Positions 45,276 to 56,539 of a stretch of DNA of 64,000 bases are shown one piece after another (positions within the stretch are counted from its first letter, which is position 1; each line of letters begins with the position of its first letter). The notes below the pieces were generated by a model. It was given only the letters and a program-made list of their open reading frames with translations, was not told the origin of the DNA and ran no database searches. A program made the position numbers and the translations under genes. This DNA is from Chaenocephalus aceratus (Eukaryota > Chordata > Actinopteri > Perciformes > Channichthyidae). Where the stretch lies: the NCBI GenBank assembly GCA_023974075.1, contig JAMFTG010000292.1, positions 73,501 through 137,500 of the forward strand, read 5' to 3'.

Positions 45276-46751
45276 ATCTGAGTGCAGTCGACATATACTG
45301 TAGTGTAGGCTATCACGTATTGATGTATTTCGTCTTTTGCACTTATTGTATTTTATATTTGCATGTTGGAAATATGTAATAAGTATCACGATGTAAACAC
45401 AGTATCCGGATCCATTACTTGCCTCGATATCAAAGGCAATGCGAATAGTGACAAGACATATCAATAAGAAGGCTTTAACTTGAGTTGCACTGTCATCATC
45501 ATAAGCACAAAACCAAACCAGGCTATGAAGGATGTACAAACAAATCGTTCAGTAACCGTTTTCAGAATATAGAAAGAAATGAATCTAGAAAGTCAAGAGC
45601 AAATTGCATAAAGTAATATGTCAACATTACACTTATCCAGTTGATTATTGTGTTACAAGGTTTTTGAAAATGTATGCAAATAAGATGCACATTTGTTGTG
45701 TATTTAGGAGAACTCTACAGATACAAAAGGTGTTGAATGTGATTTTGTTCTTTCCATAGTCTGGCAGAGTGTTATGATTGGATTGGATTTTATCTTCACC
45801 AAAGAGACAAAGACAGTGTTCAAGATGTCAACATGTGTAGATAGAGTAATATCACACAATGATTGGTATTTATTTGTTGCATTAATCCAATATTGGGAAA
45901 CCCCAATTTCTCCAAAGACACCAGTTATTTCCAAACAGGAAAACAACTTTAGGATTAATGTATAATACTTTGGGACATGCAGAGTGTACATAATGTTGAT
46001 ATTGTGCTCTGCAGCTGAAAGCCCGTCTCTCTGACTCTTTAATTGCAGCCGGCTCTGTCAACACGACGTCAGCTGACCCGAGCGACTTTGAAATGAGAGA
46101 CAGGAGAGAGGCAATAATTGCGGGAGTCTGATTGAAGCCAAAGTAAACAGTGGTGATGGCACTACAGATGTCCATTTGCAGGATCTCTAAGCGGTGTGTG
46201 GTGACATCGAAATGATTCAGGCCAGATTTTAAAAGGAACATTTTTCAAAAAAGAACGAAGGACACTGTTTTAAGTGACAGTGTGTTGCTTGTACAATAAC
46301 CTGTCAACCACATGGAGAACCGTTCATCCTGCTGAAGAGTCCTTGAGCAAAACACTACACTGTCAGGTCTGTGCTGCTTGTCTTCTGACCTTTTTTCCAT
46401 ATGGGAAAAAACTTTATTAACAGCTTCTTTTAGATAAAAAAAACAGTCAAGAAGCAAACTGAATGACTAGTAAAGTAAAATGTTCCACTTTAAATCCAGC
46501 AACTCCCAGCCTGACATCTATTGAACAATACTGTAATGAGTATTTAAATATAAATAAGTAAACTGCATTCTCAATAAAATGTCAATGGAGATATTTTCTC
46601 TCCGATTATAGCAGCAGTTTTACACATGTGGTTAATGTCGATTAAAACAAAACATATGGTAATGTTTAGGCAACGAAACTACAAGGTTAAGCTTTGTTTA
46701 AAATCTCGGTATTAGCTTAAAATAATCAACTTTATTGATATCCAAAGTTTG
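45276..46751. other. Non-coding interval, nothing recognised
   Basis: AT-rich; no supported gene or repeat. The open frame at 45,882-46,241 (minus) has no recognisable domain. Confidence 0.45.
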
Positions 46752-46755
46752 TTAA

Positions 46756-47844
46756 AGGGGACCTATCATGCAAAATCCACTTTGTGATGTCTTCTCTACA
46801 TCAATGTGTCCCCGGTGTGTCGGGGAACTCACGCAGCGTCAGAAAATAAAACCCTCTCTCTTTTCCTCCGTACCCAAATCTCTAAAAACGGGGAACAACG
46901 GAGCTGATCCAGATTTGCGTCCAATATGACGTAACATCTGAAATGTGGACCCACGGGCCAATCAGAAACGTTGCTATCAGAAACAATGCCCGACTGTTTT
47001 GGACGTGATATGTTCGGTGTTTACATTAGCATCGCTAACACTCAGAGCTAACCTGCACTGGAGAGCATGTGTGTGAAGAAGCAGGAAGTAGAAAGGAACT
47101 CACCTTGTGGTATAACCGGCAAGAGAGAAAGCCTTTGAGCTCCAGACTGTTTCAGAGAGAATCTTGATAATCCATTATATGGCGTTTCATCACGGCAGCA
47201 TTTAGTTTAGACCAGTGCTTCTCAAAGTTTGGTCCGCGGACCACTGGTGGTCCGTGAGCGCCCCCTAGTGGTCCGTGAGTATATTGGTACAATTTCACAT
47301 TTTAAATAAAATAATAAATTAAAGTTTCACGCACTCTCGCGGGAATATCTCCGCAATGTAGCGAGCTTAAGTTTCACTTTCGATTGTATGATATAGCACA
47401 GCGCAACACCTTCATCACACATGTTGCCACTTGTTTGTACCATTTTCAGGTGATTTGTAATCTGTTATAGAAAAACGATGTGATTTTGGATATTTGTGGA
47501 GTTAGGTGGTCCGCGAGTGTTTTTTTATTGGTTAAGTGGTCCTTGGTATGAAAAAGTTTGAGAAACACTGGTTTAGACGGTAGCTTCCGGGTCCCGCATG
47601 AGCTCAGACTCCTCCTCCTCCTCCTTTTTTTTTTTTTTTTATCAATTTCTTTAAAAAAAAAAGAAGCTTTATACATAAAATCAGCACTTTTGAAACAGGA
47701 AGTGAAATAGAGGGATATGAGGCATGGCTAGAATGGGTGATCTGTTTGGTATTTTGAACAAAACACTTAATAGACATGTTTTTTATATATTTGTATATAT
47801 CTGAGAGCTATGCTATTGCCTAAAAATAGCATGATAGGTGACCT
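46756..47844 (+). mobile_element. TTAA-target dispersed repeat (family T), full length with nested hAT MITE
   Basis: Bounded by TTAA (46,752-46,755 and 47,845-47,848), with inverted ends AGGGGACCTATCATGC and GCATGATAGGTGACCT. It is the full-length relative of 16,281-16,949, in opposite orientation. The 358-bp hAT element at 47,213-47,570 plus one 8-bp duplication interrupts it; without that insertion the element is about 720 bp. A (CTC)n and poly-T/A stretch lies at 47,606-47,663. No transposase is encoded. Confidence 0.87.
47213..47570. mobile_element. hAT-like MITE (family H), copy 2, nested
   Basis: A 358-bp element with ends CAGTGCTTCTCAAAGTTTGG and AAAGTTTGAGAAACACTG, flanked by a perfect 8-bp duplication GTTTAGAC (47,205-47,212; 47,571-47,578). 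Same family as 32,188-32,544, in reverse orientation. Confidence 0.94.
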
Positions 47845-47849
47845 TTAAC

Positions 47850-48470
47850 TTAACATATTGTACACTGATGGTCATACCAACCAACATGGGCTTAATTTAA
47901 ATGAGCAAATATGTGTTAAAGTAGTTCAACTATACATACATAAGTGTAAAAACGTGTTATTTAAGCAATAGCTCGCGACAGGCCGTGGTATATGGTCCTT
48001 ATATCACAGCTAAGGGGCGTGGTTCGGCCCGACGCGAATAATTACAATTGTTATTATTACACTGCACAGTTGAATACTCGATTCTAATTGGTCAATTCGG
48101 ACATTCCAAAGGTTGCTAATTCTTAATAACAAACCGTTGCTAAGGAGAAAATGTATGTGGAAGTGTTATTGGCTGGATAATGACGAATCACACATTGAAA
48201 GCAATAGGAATACATTTAATACATTCAAATACGACATAAATGACTTAAAATGCAAGGTATGAAATAAGTAACACACACACACCACTTTTGATTGTTCAGT
48301 TTAGTGTATGTGGATTTCTTTTTTGTGGACTTTTACACTTAGTCTTGACCTTGAATGCATCTAAGAAGAAACATGTTGAATCATTGTATCTTTATTTAAC
48401 CAGATAAAAAGATAACATCTCATTTACAATGCTGACCTGGCCAAGAAGGCAGCAACGTTACATCACACGT
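47850..48470. other. Non-coding interval, nothing recognised
   Basis: No supported features. Confidence 0.45.
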
Positions 48471-48473
48471 CAC

Positions 48474-48651
48474 TTGTTAGACGCTTTTATCCAAAGCGAC
48501 TAACATACTCAATACTGTGGGCAATCCCCACAGGAGCACTTTGGGGTGAAGGGTCTCAGGGACACAACGACATGCTGACTGCAGCGGGGTTTGAACCTTT
48601 GACCCTCTGATTCTAACAACCAATGCACAACCCACTGCGCCACACGCCTCC
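48474..48651 (-). mobile_element. tRNA-derived SINE (SINE family S)
   Basis: Minus-strand order: GGAGGCGTGTGGCGCAGTGG, a B-box region (GGTTCAAACCCCGC, near 48,585), CAGCATGTCGTTGTGTCCCT, CACTTTGGGG variants, and GTCGCTTTGGATAAAAGCGT. The tail faces left. Confidence 0.87.
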
Positions 48652-48751
48652 ACCAACACAGACATATAAAATACAGAGAACACAACTAGGAAAACAAAAG
48701 ACGAAAAAGCAGTCACTACATTGTGCACATGTGGGACAGTACATTAAAAAG

Positions 48752-49595
48752 ACACCAGAGCCTGTTGTAGATATTGTAACTACGCAAGGAATGAAACTTG
48801 AAGTGGTTACCTGTTACAAATACCTTGGTATCTGGCTTGATGATTGTCTCTCTTTTAAACTTCATGTCAATAACCTGCTTAAAACACTGAGGGTGAGGCT
48901 AGGTTTCTTTTACAGGAACAAGTCCTGTTTCTCGCTTGAGGCCAGGAAAAGGCTCTGTGACCTTTGACCTGTGCTGGACTCTGGGGATCTGGTGTATATG
49001 AATGCACCTGCCCATTGCCTGGTCAAGTTAGATGCTGCGTATCACAGCGCTCTGAGATGTGTGACAAACTGTAAAGCATTAACCCTTCACTGTACCCTGT
49101 ATGCAAGGGCTGGTTTGCCTTCGCTAACTGTACGGAGGCTCAGTCACTGGTACATTTGTATATACAAAGCCATGCTAGGGAAACTTCCATCTTATATCTG
49201 CTCCCTGATCTCACGGAGAATTGTAAGTGGCTCCTGCCTGAGATCGCATGCTGTGGTTTTATTAAATGTTGCTAGGACTGTCTTAGGGAAGACAGCTTTT
49301 AGATGCGCAGCTCCTCTGTCTTGGAACAGTCTGCACATTAAATGGAAACTGAGCAATCTGGTGCCACTAAATGTTTTTAAAGCTCGGTTGGATGCTACTC
49401 AATCGGAAGCTGTGGGTACCTGCTCATGTGGATAGTTATTGTAAATTGTAACCCCTGTAATGATGCTGTATGAGGTCCTTTTTGTTGTTCTGTTATTTTT
49501 ATGTTTCACGTGGAACCTACTTGAGCAGGTCTCCCTTGAAAAAGAGATCAACGATCTCAAGGGGATACACCTGGGTAAATAAAGGCTTGAAATTA
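48752..49595 (+). pseudogene. LINE reverse transcriptase C-terminus (family Q), copy 1
   Basis: CYKYLGIWLDDCLSFKLHVN (about 48,812) leads through RVRLGFFYRNKSCFSLEARK to a TGA stop at about 48,966. The frame then continues to a natural-looking end at 49,434, with a SALRCVTNCKALTLHCTLYA block, LPSLTVRRLSHWYICIYKAM, and APLSWNSLHIKWKLSNLVPL. A 3' tail follows (CAGGTCTCCCTTGAAAAAGA, GGTAAATAAAGGCTTGAAAT). This is the C-terminal domain of a CR1/Jockey-superfamily fish LINE; endonuclease and RT catalytic motifs are absent. Confidence 0.83.
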
Positions 49596-49611
49596 AATGA
49601 GTAAGAAAGGT

Positions 49612-50400
49612 ACTACTCATTACTGCAAGAGCAGCTGGCGGTAAGGACCTCAGACAATTTCAATTTAAAACCGGCTATAGGGACAAGTGCCCTCAGCTTG
49701 AGGCGGGATTGAAGGTCATTCCAAGACCAAGGACCAGAATGAAAAAGACTCCTTTTCCCAGCCTCAGTGTGCACGGCAGGAACCTGGACCCGTATCCAGG
49801 CTCTGGGTCTGAGGTTGTAAGAGTCACAAACTGGAGCAGATCTGGCACATATGTAGAGTGGAAGCTTTCCTAAAATGGCTTTATACATTAATAAAAACCA
49901 ATGCTGCATCCTACGCATACTAAGTGAGGACCATGCAGTTAGGCTGTACAGCTTGCATTTGATATCTAACGCAGCGCAGCGTGGGAGAGTGGGTCAAGTG
50001 TGGCCAAAACAGTGGGACAGGCAGATCTATAGATGTATCACCGTAGTCCAGCTGGGACAGGAGCCGGAGACCAACCTTTTACGGGATGAAGCTGAAAAAC
50101 AACATTTAAGTCTGAAAAGGAAGCCAAGAATGAATTTCAATTTCTTTGTTAGAACTTCAATGTGGTGTTTGAAGTTCAGATTTCTGTCCAACCAAAAGCC
50201 AGATATTTGTAGGCATCGACAAACTCAACGGAGACGCCATCAAGGGTGTCAATGGAGAGGCAAGAGGACGCTGACTTGGGAGCAAAAAGCATTGCTTTGG
50301 TTTTCTCACTGTTAAAAAGCAGTTTGGAATCAAGAAGCGCATGCTGTCGCGTGATAAAGTCAGTTTTAAAATCGGCAAGGTAACACTAGAAAATGTCCTC
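49612..50400 (-). pseudogene. LINE reverse transcriptase C-terminus (family Q-like), copy 2, opposite strand
   Basis: On the minus strand, a frameshifted reading runs from a FLIPNCFLTVRKPKQCFL region (about 50,330) through a KYLAFGWTE-like block to an intact C-terminal segment at 49,918-49,613 (YKAILGKLPLYICARSAP, GPWSWNDLQSRLKLRALVPI, SCSCSNE end). It has the same domain order as copy 1 but clearly different sequence, so it is a related family. Several stops and indels make it inactive. Its 3' end faces that of copy 1. Confidence 0.8.
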
Positions 50401-52060
50401 GCTTGAATCCAAATTACTCCAATTAAATGGCGCTACAGGGAGAAAAGGCCATCAAGATTAGATAGTAGGAGATCGTTTAAATTTGGCGAGAGTTAATTAA
50501 ACATTTTAATGGAGTTGGGAAAGTTACACAGTCAGCCAAAAGAGAAACTCTTCAGACGTCCCCTCGAGGCGTATTGAACTCCAAAAGTCCCTTTCCCCTC
50601 TTGTTTATGTCTGACTTTAGTTCCTCCAGTTTATTCCAGCTTACATCAAGGTACACGATTCTCCCAGGCACATTTCTCTGCATTACAGACATTATGTATC
50701 CCCGTTTCCTCCTTCATGAGCAAAACTCCTGACTGTCCCCGCCCCAGTGTTATCCAAGGTGTTTTCTAGTCCACAAGCCACTTGAAAAGGAAATAAATAT
50801 GTTCCTCGTAGTGTAATATCATATTTAATTGAACCATTCTGAGTCAGGGAGCTATTTTAGGTTTTCATCCATTATATTAAAAGCGTATATACTCTGGGCG
50901 ACAGAAAAGAGCATCAGCACAATGTGTGTACAGTCTGAGAGATAAGTAACTATATGATTTACACTGATTCTGCAATTTACCACACACCTCCGGCGCCTCA
51001 CATTGATGAATTACCTCGCTCCGAATATGCTGCATCAGCATGTGTGTGAATAATACACTTCGACTTCATCATCTCGGCTCTTCCTCCCTGGGCCGTGAGT
51101 AACGAGCCGCTGAACGTGAGATTATGTTCACAACATGTTTCAAGCCTCTGTCCTCTCAAGCCTGAAACTGTCCTGCAGCCAGAAAAAGGAAGATTAAGAA
51201 GCATTTGATTGGTCTCAAAGGATCATTAGCCATGTTTGTATTCAGCGCCGGAGAGGGTGGAAAACCTGTCTTGTTGTTAGAGTGTTTATTTTTAGATGAA
51301 TTACGTAAAAGCATTTATTGTACTATCATTGTCTTTGTTTGGTCAAACTACATTTTAATATACTTGGATTAGTTTAGTCTGACTTTTTTGACTGTAAGCT
51401 ATCTATTTAACATATGTTCTATATTTAGTCATCCATTTTTACTACCCATTATCTTTAGCATGTAAAACCCATTCTTTTTTAGCTACCACTTTTCACCATA
51501 CATTATTTTTCGTCATCTTTTAGCTATTTCTTTTGACTATGTTCCTTTTGTCATCAAATGTAACCAGCCTATAGCCAATTTAAAAATAGTTCTGCTCCCT
51601 AGCTAAATAATGAATGTTTACTTTGGGTAACCTATTCGATGGGAATTGATTATGCTAACGATGTCCCGTTTACTCATAACTGAACGATAATGATTATTTT
51701 AAGAGCAAAACCCTTTACTTTTCTTTATCATATTTCAGCTCAGTTCCTCTTCAATCTTTCCATGCGCGTACCTCATACCAGATCCGCCGTTTGGTAATCA
51801 ATTGTATATGTAACCCAATAAGCTACCAATCAATACTCATGAACTTTCTGGTTAATGATTTCTTTACAGGATTGATGAAATACATCTTTCTTTTCATTAG
51901 GGTCTGCTAAGCGTATTGATCCGTTTTCTCTTCACAGTGGGCTGTTGTTCAAGCGCCCTGCGGCTCTATAGACCGAACAGACTCCTCGCTAAATGTAAAT
52001 TATGAATCAGCTGACACCGGGTTTAGCCTCAGGATTACAACCTGCTGATGTAATGAGAGT
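50401..52060. other. Non-coding interval, nothing recognised
   Basis: No coding frame or mobile element supported. 51,370-51,560 is T-rich with loosely repeated TTAGCTA.TT motifs. Confidence 0.45.
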
Positions 52061-52066
52061 CTCTCG

Positions 52067-52459
52067 GGGTGTTTCACAATGTCGAGGACGCTTGCTTGGT
52101 AGCACATGTCTTCCGAGTCCCTTGCTTCAGAAGCGAGGCAAGAATCCTTCCTGGCATTCGGAAAACAAAGAGTGGAACAGGCGAGCAAGTGTGCAGGTGT
52201 GCGTCATGTGAGAGGCCCCGCCTTACATTTTCCGCCACAGATTTGGGGAAATTGGCCCGTGCGCAAAGCATTGTGGGGATTTTAAGACCGCGGAGTCTAC
52301 ACATGTGCAGCCTCGCAATTTCTCGCTACGAAGTACGCCGGGCTCGGTAGACTTCCAAGTATGCTGGACATTGGAACAGTCCTTCGGCGGCACTCGATGA
52401 CGTAGTAGGCTTGAAATAGTGGCTCTGGAGCAGCTTTACTCGACATTGAGAAACGGCCA
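52067..52459. mobile_element. Inverted-terminal-repeat MITE, class unknown
   Basis: Left end GTGTTTCACAATGTCGAGGA and right end CTCGACATTGAGAAACGGCC are inverted repeats of about 18 bp. The interior is GC-rich (CGAGGCAAGAATCCTTCC, CGCAAAGCATTGTGGGGATT). It resembles a common fish repeat. No target duplication could be fixed. Confidence 0.65.
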
Positions 52460-52462
52460 CTG

Positions 52463-52660
52463 TCATGGTTTTGGATTTACGTTTTCATTTTCCACCTTTT
52501 CTGGTTCTACTTCCTGTGTTTGCCTTCCTGTCTTTAGTTTCCCTGGTGTGTCTAATTGTGTTCACCTGTTGCCCTTGTGTTTCTGCCTCCCCTGCCCAGC
52601 TGTGTCTTGTCCTGTGATTACCCTTCTGTGTATTTAAGCTGCATCTCACTTCGGTTAAAT
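52463..52660 (+). repeat. Dispersed repeat related to 31,872-32,085
   Basis: TGTCATGG start, ACTTCCTGTGTTTGCC, AATTGTGTTCACCTGTTGCC, GTGTCTTGTCCTGTGATTAC and GTGTATTTAAG follow the same order as in the copy near 31.9 kb. Class unknown. Confidence 0.5.
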
Positions 52661-53520
52661 GGATTCCTTGCGTAGTTTCTCTGCGACTAGTCTCTCCCAC
52701 CAGGGAAGCATGGAGAGACGCAAGGAAACCACGAGAAGCAGGGAAATTAGTTTTAAGAGCAACGGGACGTCGTTTCCTCCGGAGCGTCACGTGAAGCGAC
52801 GCTCCGTTTGTGATGACACCGCACAGCTGATCGTCTGACAGCAGCCAGATCAGTGCATGCGCTGCATCGTCCAATCAGTGAGCGATACACAGTACGGTCT
52901 GGTAGTTCCTCGATTATCGCTCCTCCGTTATCACTCCTCGATCCTCCGGCAAAAATAAGGCCACTGGGACGCTACTCAAGATGGCGGAGACAAATCAACT
53001 TCCGGTGATACCGATGATAAACTAGACAAAAGTGAAACAAGTACAAACCACAGACTGCCTGTGTCATGGCGAATACAGTCGCTGCTTTATTTATGTCTGT
53101 AGGCCGTTGTTGTGAGTGTGGACGGTCGGAGCATATACAACGTTATTTTAGCCGATCTCCATTCAGAAAACACATTTTAAAAGGTGTTTCTCTGCCGTCT
53201 GTCTGCAGACTCGTCAAAGCATTAATTCATGGTTGTTACTAACCGGTATCAGTGTGTTGTTACTTCGGCATCATTTAGAAACGTGTATTACAATTAAATC
53301 ACGGTCAAATATGTTCATCTTGTTGTAGTTGCCAGCGATTCTCTCACTAGTTCAGATACTCAGCCCGGTTGTTGGCTCGGAAAGAACCTCGATTTTGGAG
53401 AGCCATGAAAACTGTGAAAAAGTACCCGTTAGCCGGAACTACGCCGAGTGGAAACGCAACCAAACCGGCACGCTTAAACCGCGTATAAAAGTGTATACAT
53501 TAAACTAAAAGGTAAAGCAT
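52661..53520. other. Non-coding interval with an AAGATGGCGG motif
   Basis: CAAGATGGCGGAG (about 52,978) followed by ACTTCCGG resembles YY1 and ETS sites of TATA-less vertebrate promoters. No coding exon follows on either strand in the next kilobase, so a promoter is not supported. Confidence 0.3.
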
Positions 53521-53524
53521 GCGT

Positions 53525-53705
53525 TAAAGAGGCCTTATTAGGATGTATATGTATTTCCCTGTAGTGTGTTATATAGGTTTTAGTGCATGTAAATGGTCTG
53601 CAAAGGCTAAAATGTCTATGTTCCCTCCAGAGTTTCTTCCCCCCCCCCTGCCTGACACGCCTCCATTGGACTCCTTTGTTTACATTTTCTTTATTATTCA
53701 ATGTT
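53525..53705 (+). repeat. Dispersed repeat end (TTAAAGAGGCC class)
   Basis: Begins TTAAAGAGGCCTTATTAGGA, then GTAGTGTGTTATATAGGTTT and GCATGTAAATGGTCTGCAAA, with CCTCCATTGGACTCCTTTGT near the end. The last block is also in the family A copy at 55,287. The two open frames across it have no domain. Confidence 0.55.
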
Positions 53706-53709
53706 TTAG

Positions 53710-54270
53710 GGTATATATATTTAAGCTCTTCTTTAAATCTTTGTAAAGGTCCTTTTATAAACTCAAAGCCAAACAGCTCCAATTAAATAGCATTTCATTA
53801 TCCGAGCCAAGGACTTTTGAACTTTGCATATTCATTAAAACTAATTCCAATTGCAACAACAAACACATTTGGACGGTGCAACACAAATGAAAATGCAGAT
53901 ATCAGTCAAACCTAATAGAAAATAGCTGTTTCATTATTATTATTTCCTGTTTATCAAGGCGAGAGCATTGGTCACTGTGGAAACAGCTAATGAGGATCTC
54001 AGTGGAAATAAAGCTGTAAAATAAATGCTTATAGAGAGAGGGGGGACAGGGCAAATGTCACGTCTGAATGGCATTCATTCCCACATGAACCTCGCCGCCA
54101 TTTACTCTTTCCTTGCATTTTCGTTTTTAGTGAGAGATGTATTTGTCCTTCGAAAGGTCTGGCTCTCCGACATCCAGCTATTATTCTGAAATAATGAATC
54201 ATTATCCCCAAATCAGTTTAGACCAAAGGCCCTTTAGAGCTGAATAAATTAGGTAACTTGGTTTTAATGG
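53710..54270. other. Non-coding interval, nothing recognised
   Basis: Balanced, non-repetitive sequence rich in TAAT/ATTA motifs; no coding frame. Confidence 0.4.
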
Positions 54271-54272
54271 TA

Positions 54273-54421
54273 GGGAGGCGTGTGGTGCAGTGCGTTGGTG
54301 TTGGGATCAGGGGAGCACAGGTTCAAACCCCACTGCAGTCAGCATGTCGTTGTGTCCCTGAGACACTTCACCCCAAATTGAGTATGTAAGTCGCTTTGGA
54401 TAAAAGCGTCTAACAAGTGAT
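54273..54421 (+). mobile_element. tRNA-derived SINE, short (SINE family S)
   Basis: GGGAGGCGTGTGGTGCAGTG, B box AGGTTCAAACCCCACTGC, CAGCATGTCGTTGTGTCCCT, CACTTCACCCCAAATTG, and tail GTCGCTTTGGATAAAAGCGT. It lacks the CTGTGGGGATTGCC segment present in the 13,148, 16,092 and 48,474 copies, so it is an internally shortened form. Confidence 0.87.
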
Positions 54422-54429
54422 GTCATGTG

Positions 54430-55185
54430 AGCACTTTCAGCCCTTTTGTAGACATTTTCTTTAAATGTCATTCCACTTTGAATAGGAGGTGGATTCAGAA
54501 AGTATCAACCAAGGCCAAAGCATGTGCTATAGCCAAAGTTGTACATGTTGAATAATATTCATCCATACGTAACATATAAAGAATCCATATGTTTACAGCA
54601 ACAATGGATACAATGACTGAAGTGTTATGTGCACACGGTTGCTAGGTATGTATCACCCTAGTTACCCTCTTTTAAACTTTGTGTCTTCAAGCCAGTTGCT
54701 TTGGTTTTATAACTCCAACATTTACAAATCAGTTTCACTGCTGTCACCAACCTTCATTCAGGCAGTTCTTTCCAGATAAAAGGCCAAAACCAAATCTGCT
54801 CAACACCAATCTGTAGACATAGAAAAAATCTGCATTGAGCTGTTGCACACGTAGCTAACGTACAAGTAGCTAACGGGCACTTAACAGCCCACACGTGTTT
54901 TTCCCATGGATGTATCAAGAGAAATGGATACAGCGTAAGAGGTGGGGCCTCCTTCAATCCTATGGAAGTTGGTCAGTGGCGCATGAAGACAAAATGTTCT
55001 GAATCCAGAGCAATAGAGCTCGTGTTCTTGTCTTTTCCTTAAGCTCCGCCTCCAATGAATGGACCAAAAGAATGGAGATGGGAAATAACTCTGGATTCGG
55101 CTTTTAGCGCGTTTTACAACTTTTAGACCCTAATGATTTAAAGGGCTTTAGAAGTGTTCGAGTAATTGAGAAAAAAAAAACAGCC
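54430..55185. other. Non-coding interval, nothing firmly recognised
   Basis: 54,820-55,140 looks repeat-like (TAGCTAACGTACAAGTAGCTAAC), but no second copy is present in the window. Confidence 0.4.
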
Positions 55186-55189
55186 AATG

Positions 55190-55735
55190 GGAACAAGTCT
55201 TGTTAGGCCCAAATGACGTCACAGAGAAGAACACAAGTGTAGTACCAACATTTGGCCTTCCTTTTCCATGGTCAGCATGAAACACCTCCATTGGACTTCT
55301 TTGTTTACTCCCATAAAAGTGTGATGTCACTATGTAACACTAACGGAGCTTACACACGGCGGCGTGCGTTGAAGCTTCACTTTGAATGGGGTGACGCAAA
55401 GCTACGCACATCCCAAAATATTCAAAAGTAGAGCAATGTTCTACTTTTGAAGCTTCGATGGAAGCGTCAGCCAATCGAATCATATGCCAGTACGAGCTCT
55501 AGCCAATCAAACCGCATGCGTGTGTGTCCGGGGCGGGAGATTCATGTGATTGGTTGTTGGTCGAGGGTCAGACACGCCCGCCGGCAAGCGTCAACGCAAG
55601 CCGCCGTGTGTAAGCTCTGTTATAATGGCTACTATTCCATCACATGGTACGTGATAGGCCAAGGGGCGGGACTTCCCTAAGCGGTTGACCAATCACAACA
55701 GAGCCGGCCAGCTAACCAATCAGAGCAGTACATTG
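55190..55735 (+). repeat. Family A dispersed repeat interrupted by a Harbinger-like MITE
   Basis: The left part (55,190-55,343) has GTCACAGAGAAGAACAC and GTGATGTCACTATGTAACAC. The right part (55,620-55,735) has CCATCACATGGTACGTGATA, GGGGCGGGACTTCCCTAAGC and ACAGAGCCGGCCAGCTAACC. The second part matches the flanks of both 57-bp arrays. This copy stops at AATCAGAGCAG and has no satellite units. Confidence 0.78.
55344..55619. mobile_element. Harbinger-like MITE related to the 6,907 element
   Basis: A 276-bp element with inverted ends CGGAGCTTACACACGGCGGC and GCCGCCGTGTGTAAGCTCTG, flanked by TAA (55,341-55,343) and TTA (55,620-55,622). The interior shares CACTTTGAATGGGGTGACG, CTAGCCAATCAAACCGC, GGGGCGGGAGATTCATGTGA, TTGGTTGTTGGTCG and CAGACACGCCC with 6,907-7,439, in the same order. 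It lacks the MADF-coding segment, and its terminal repeats are different. Confidence 0.82.
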
Positions 55736-55739
55736 ACTT

Positions 55740-56530
55740 AAAACTTTCCAACACAGAACTGAAAGACGAGTGAATTTTAAAGTTAACTTTATCCAAACTA
55801 ACACAACTCCAACAGATTGCTACAGTAATGTGGATTCATGAATTCTGCATGAAGAGGCAATTCTTTTTCAAAAAGATACAGACATCCAAAGTCAGAAACT
55901 TGCTGCCAATTTATTTGCCAAAACAAGGTGATATAATAAACCGCAGAGACGCTGTGGAGTTTATAGCTTTCAGTGGCCAACAAACGGATTAATCCTGATT
56001 TTAATCCCGTCTCAAAACAATCAAAAGATTAAAGCGTTGTCTTGCTTTTAAAAGGACATGAAAAGCTTTTGGGAAACGGAAGCTTTCATTGCCAATGCTG
56101 TGAACACAGAGGGTCCCTTTGTGCAGACTGGCTCAGATTCTACCTGGAGGGACGTTGTTTGCTCAAACAAACCTTCAGGCTGTATTTTCTTTTTCAAACC
56201 AATATATTATGCACCTTTATTCCAATAAGGCTGTGCAAATAGCCCCCGCATTAATTAGAGCACTGTAAGGGAAGTCTCCTTAGTCGCAACCTTTGTGAAT
56301 TCTTAATGAAGTCATATTATTGAAGACGAGCGCTGAGGAGAAGTGACGTGCAAAGCGGTGAGGATGTGGATGTCTGAGTGGCTGTGGGTTTGTTGGGCAG
56401 CAGAAACACAGAGCTGAAGACGTGCAGTCCGGCTCGGAGTGACTCCAGTGCTATGGGTCGGTTTATCTGGAGATGAGCTTGTTCAAGAAGATGTAACGTC
56501 TATTGGCGAGCTTTTTGCATCACATCCCAT
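55740..56530. other. Non-coding interval, nothing recognised
   Basis: No supported features. Confidence 0.45.
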
Positions 56531-56539
56531 TTGGGAAAA

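Noticed and set aside
44700..45281. 193-codon plus-strand ORF with an acidic run, as a possible gene
   Set aside because: The acidic run is a GAA microsatellite and the rest ends in a TG tract; no domain or splice context is recognisable.
52970..53000. Host gene promoter at the AAGATGGCGG motif
   Set aside because: No exon follows on either strand, and such motifs occur in dispersed fish repeats.
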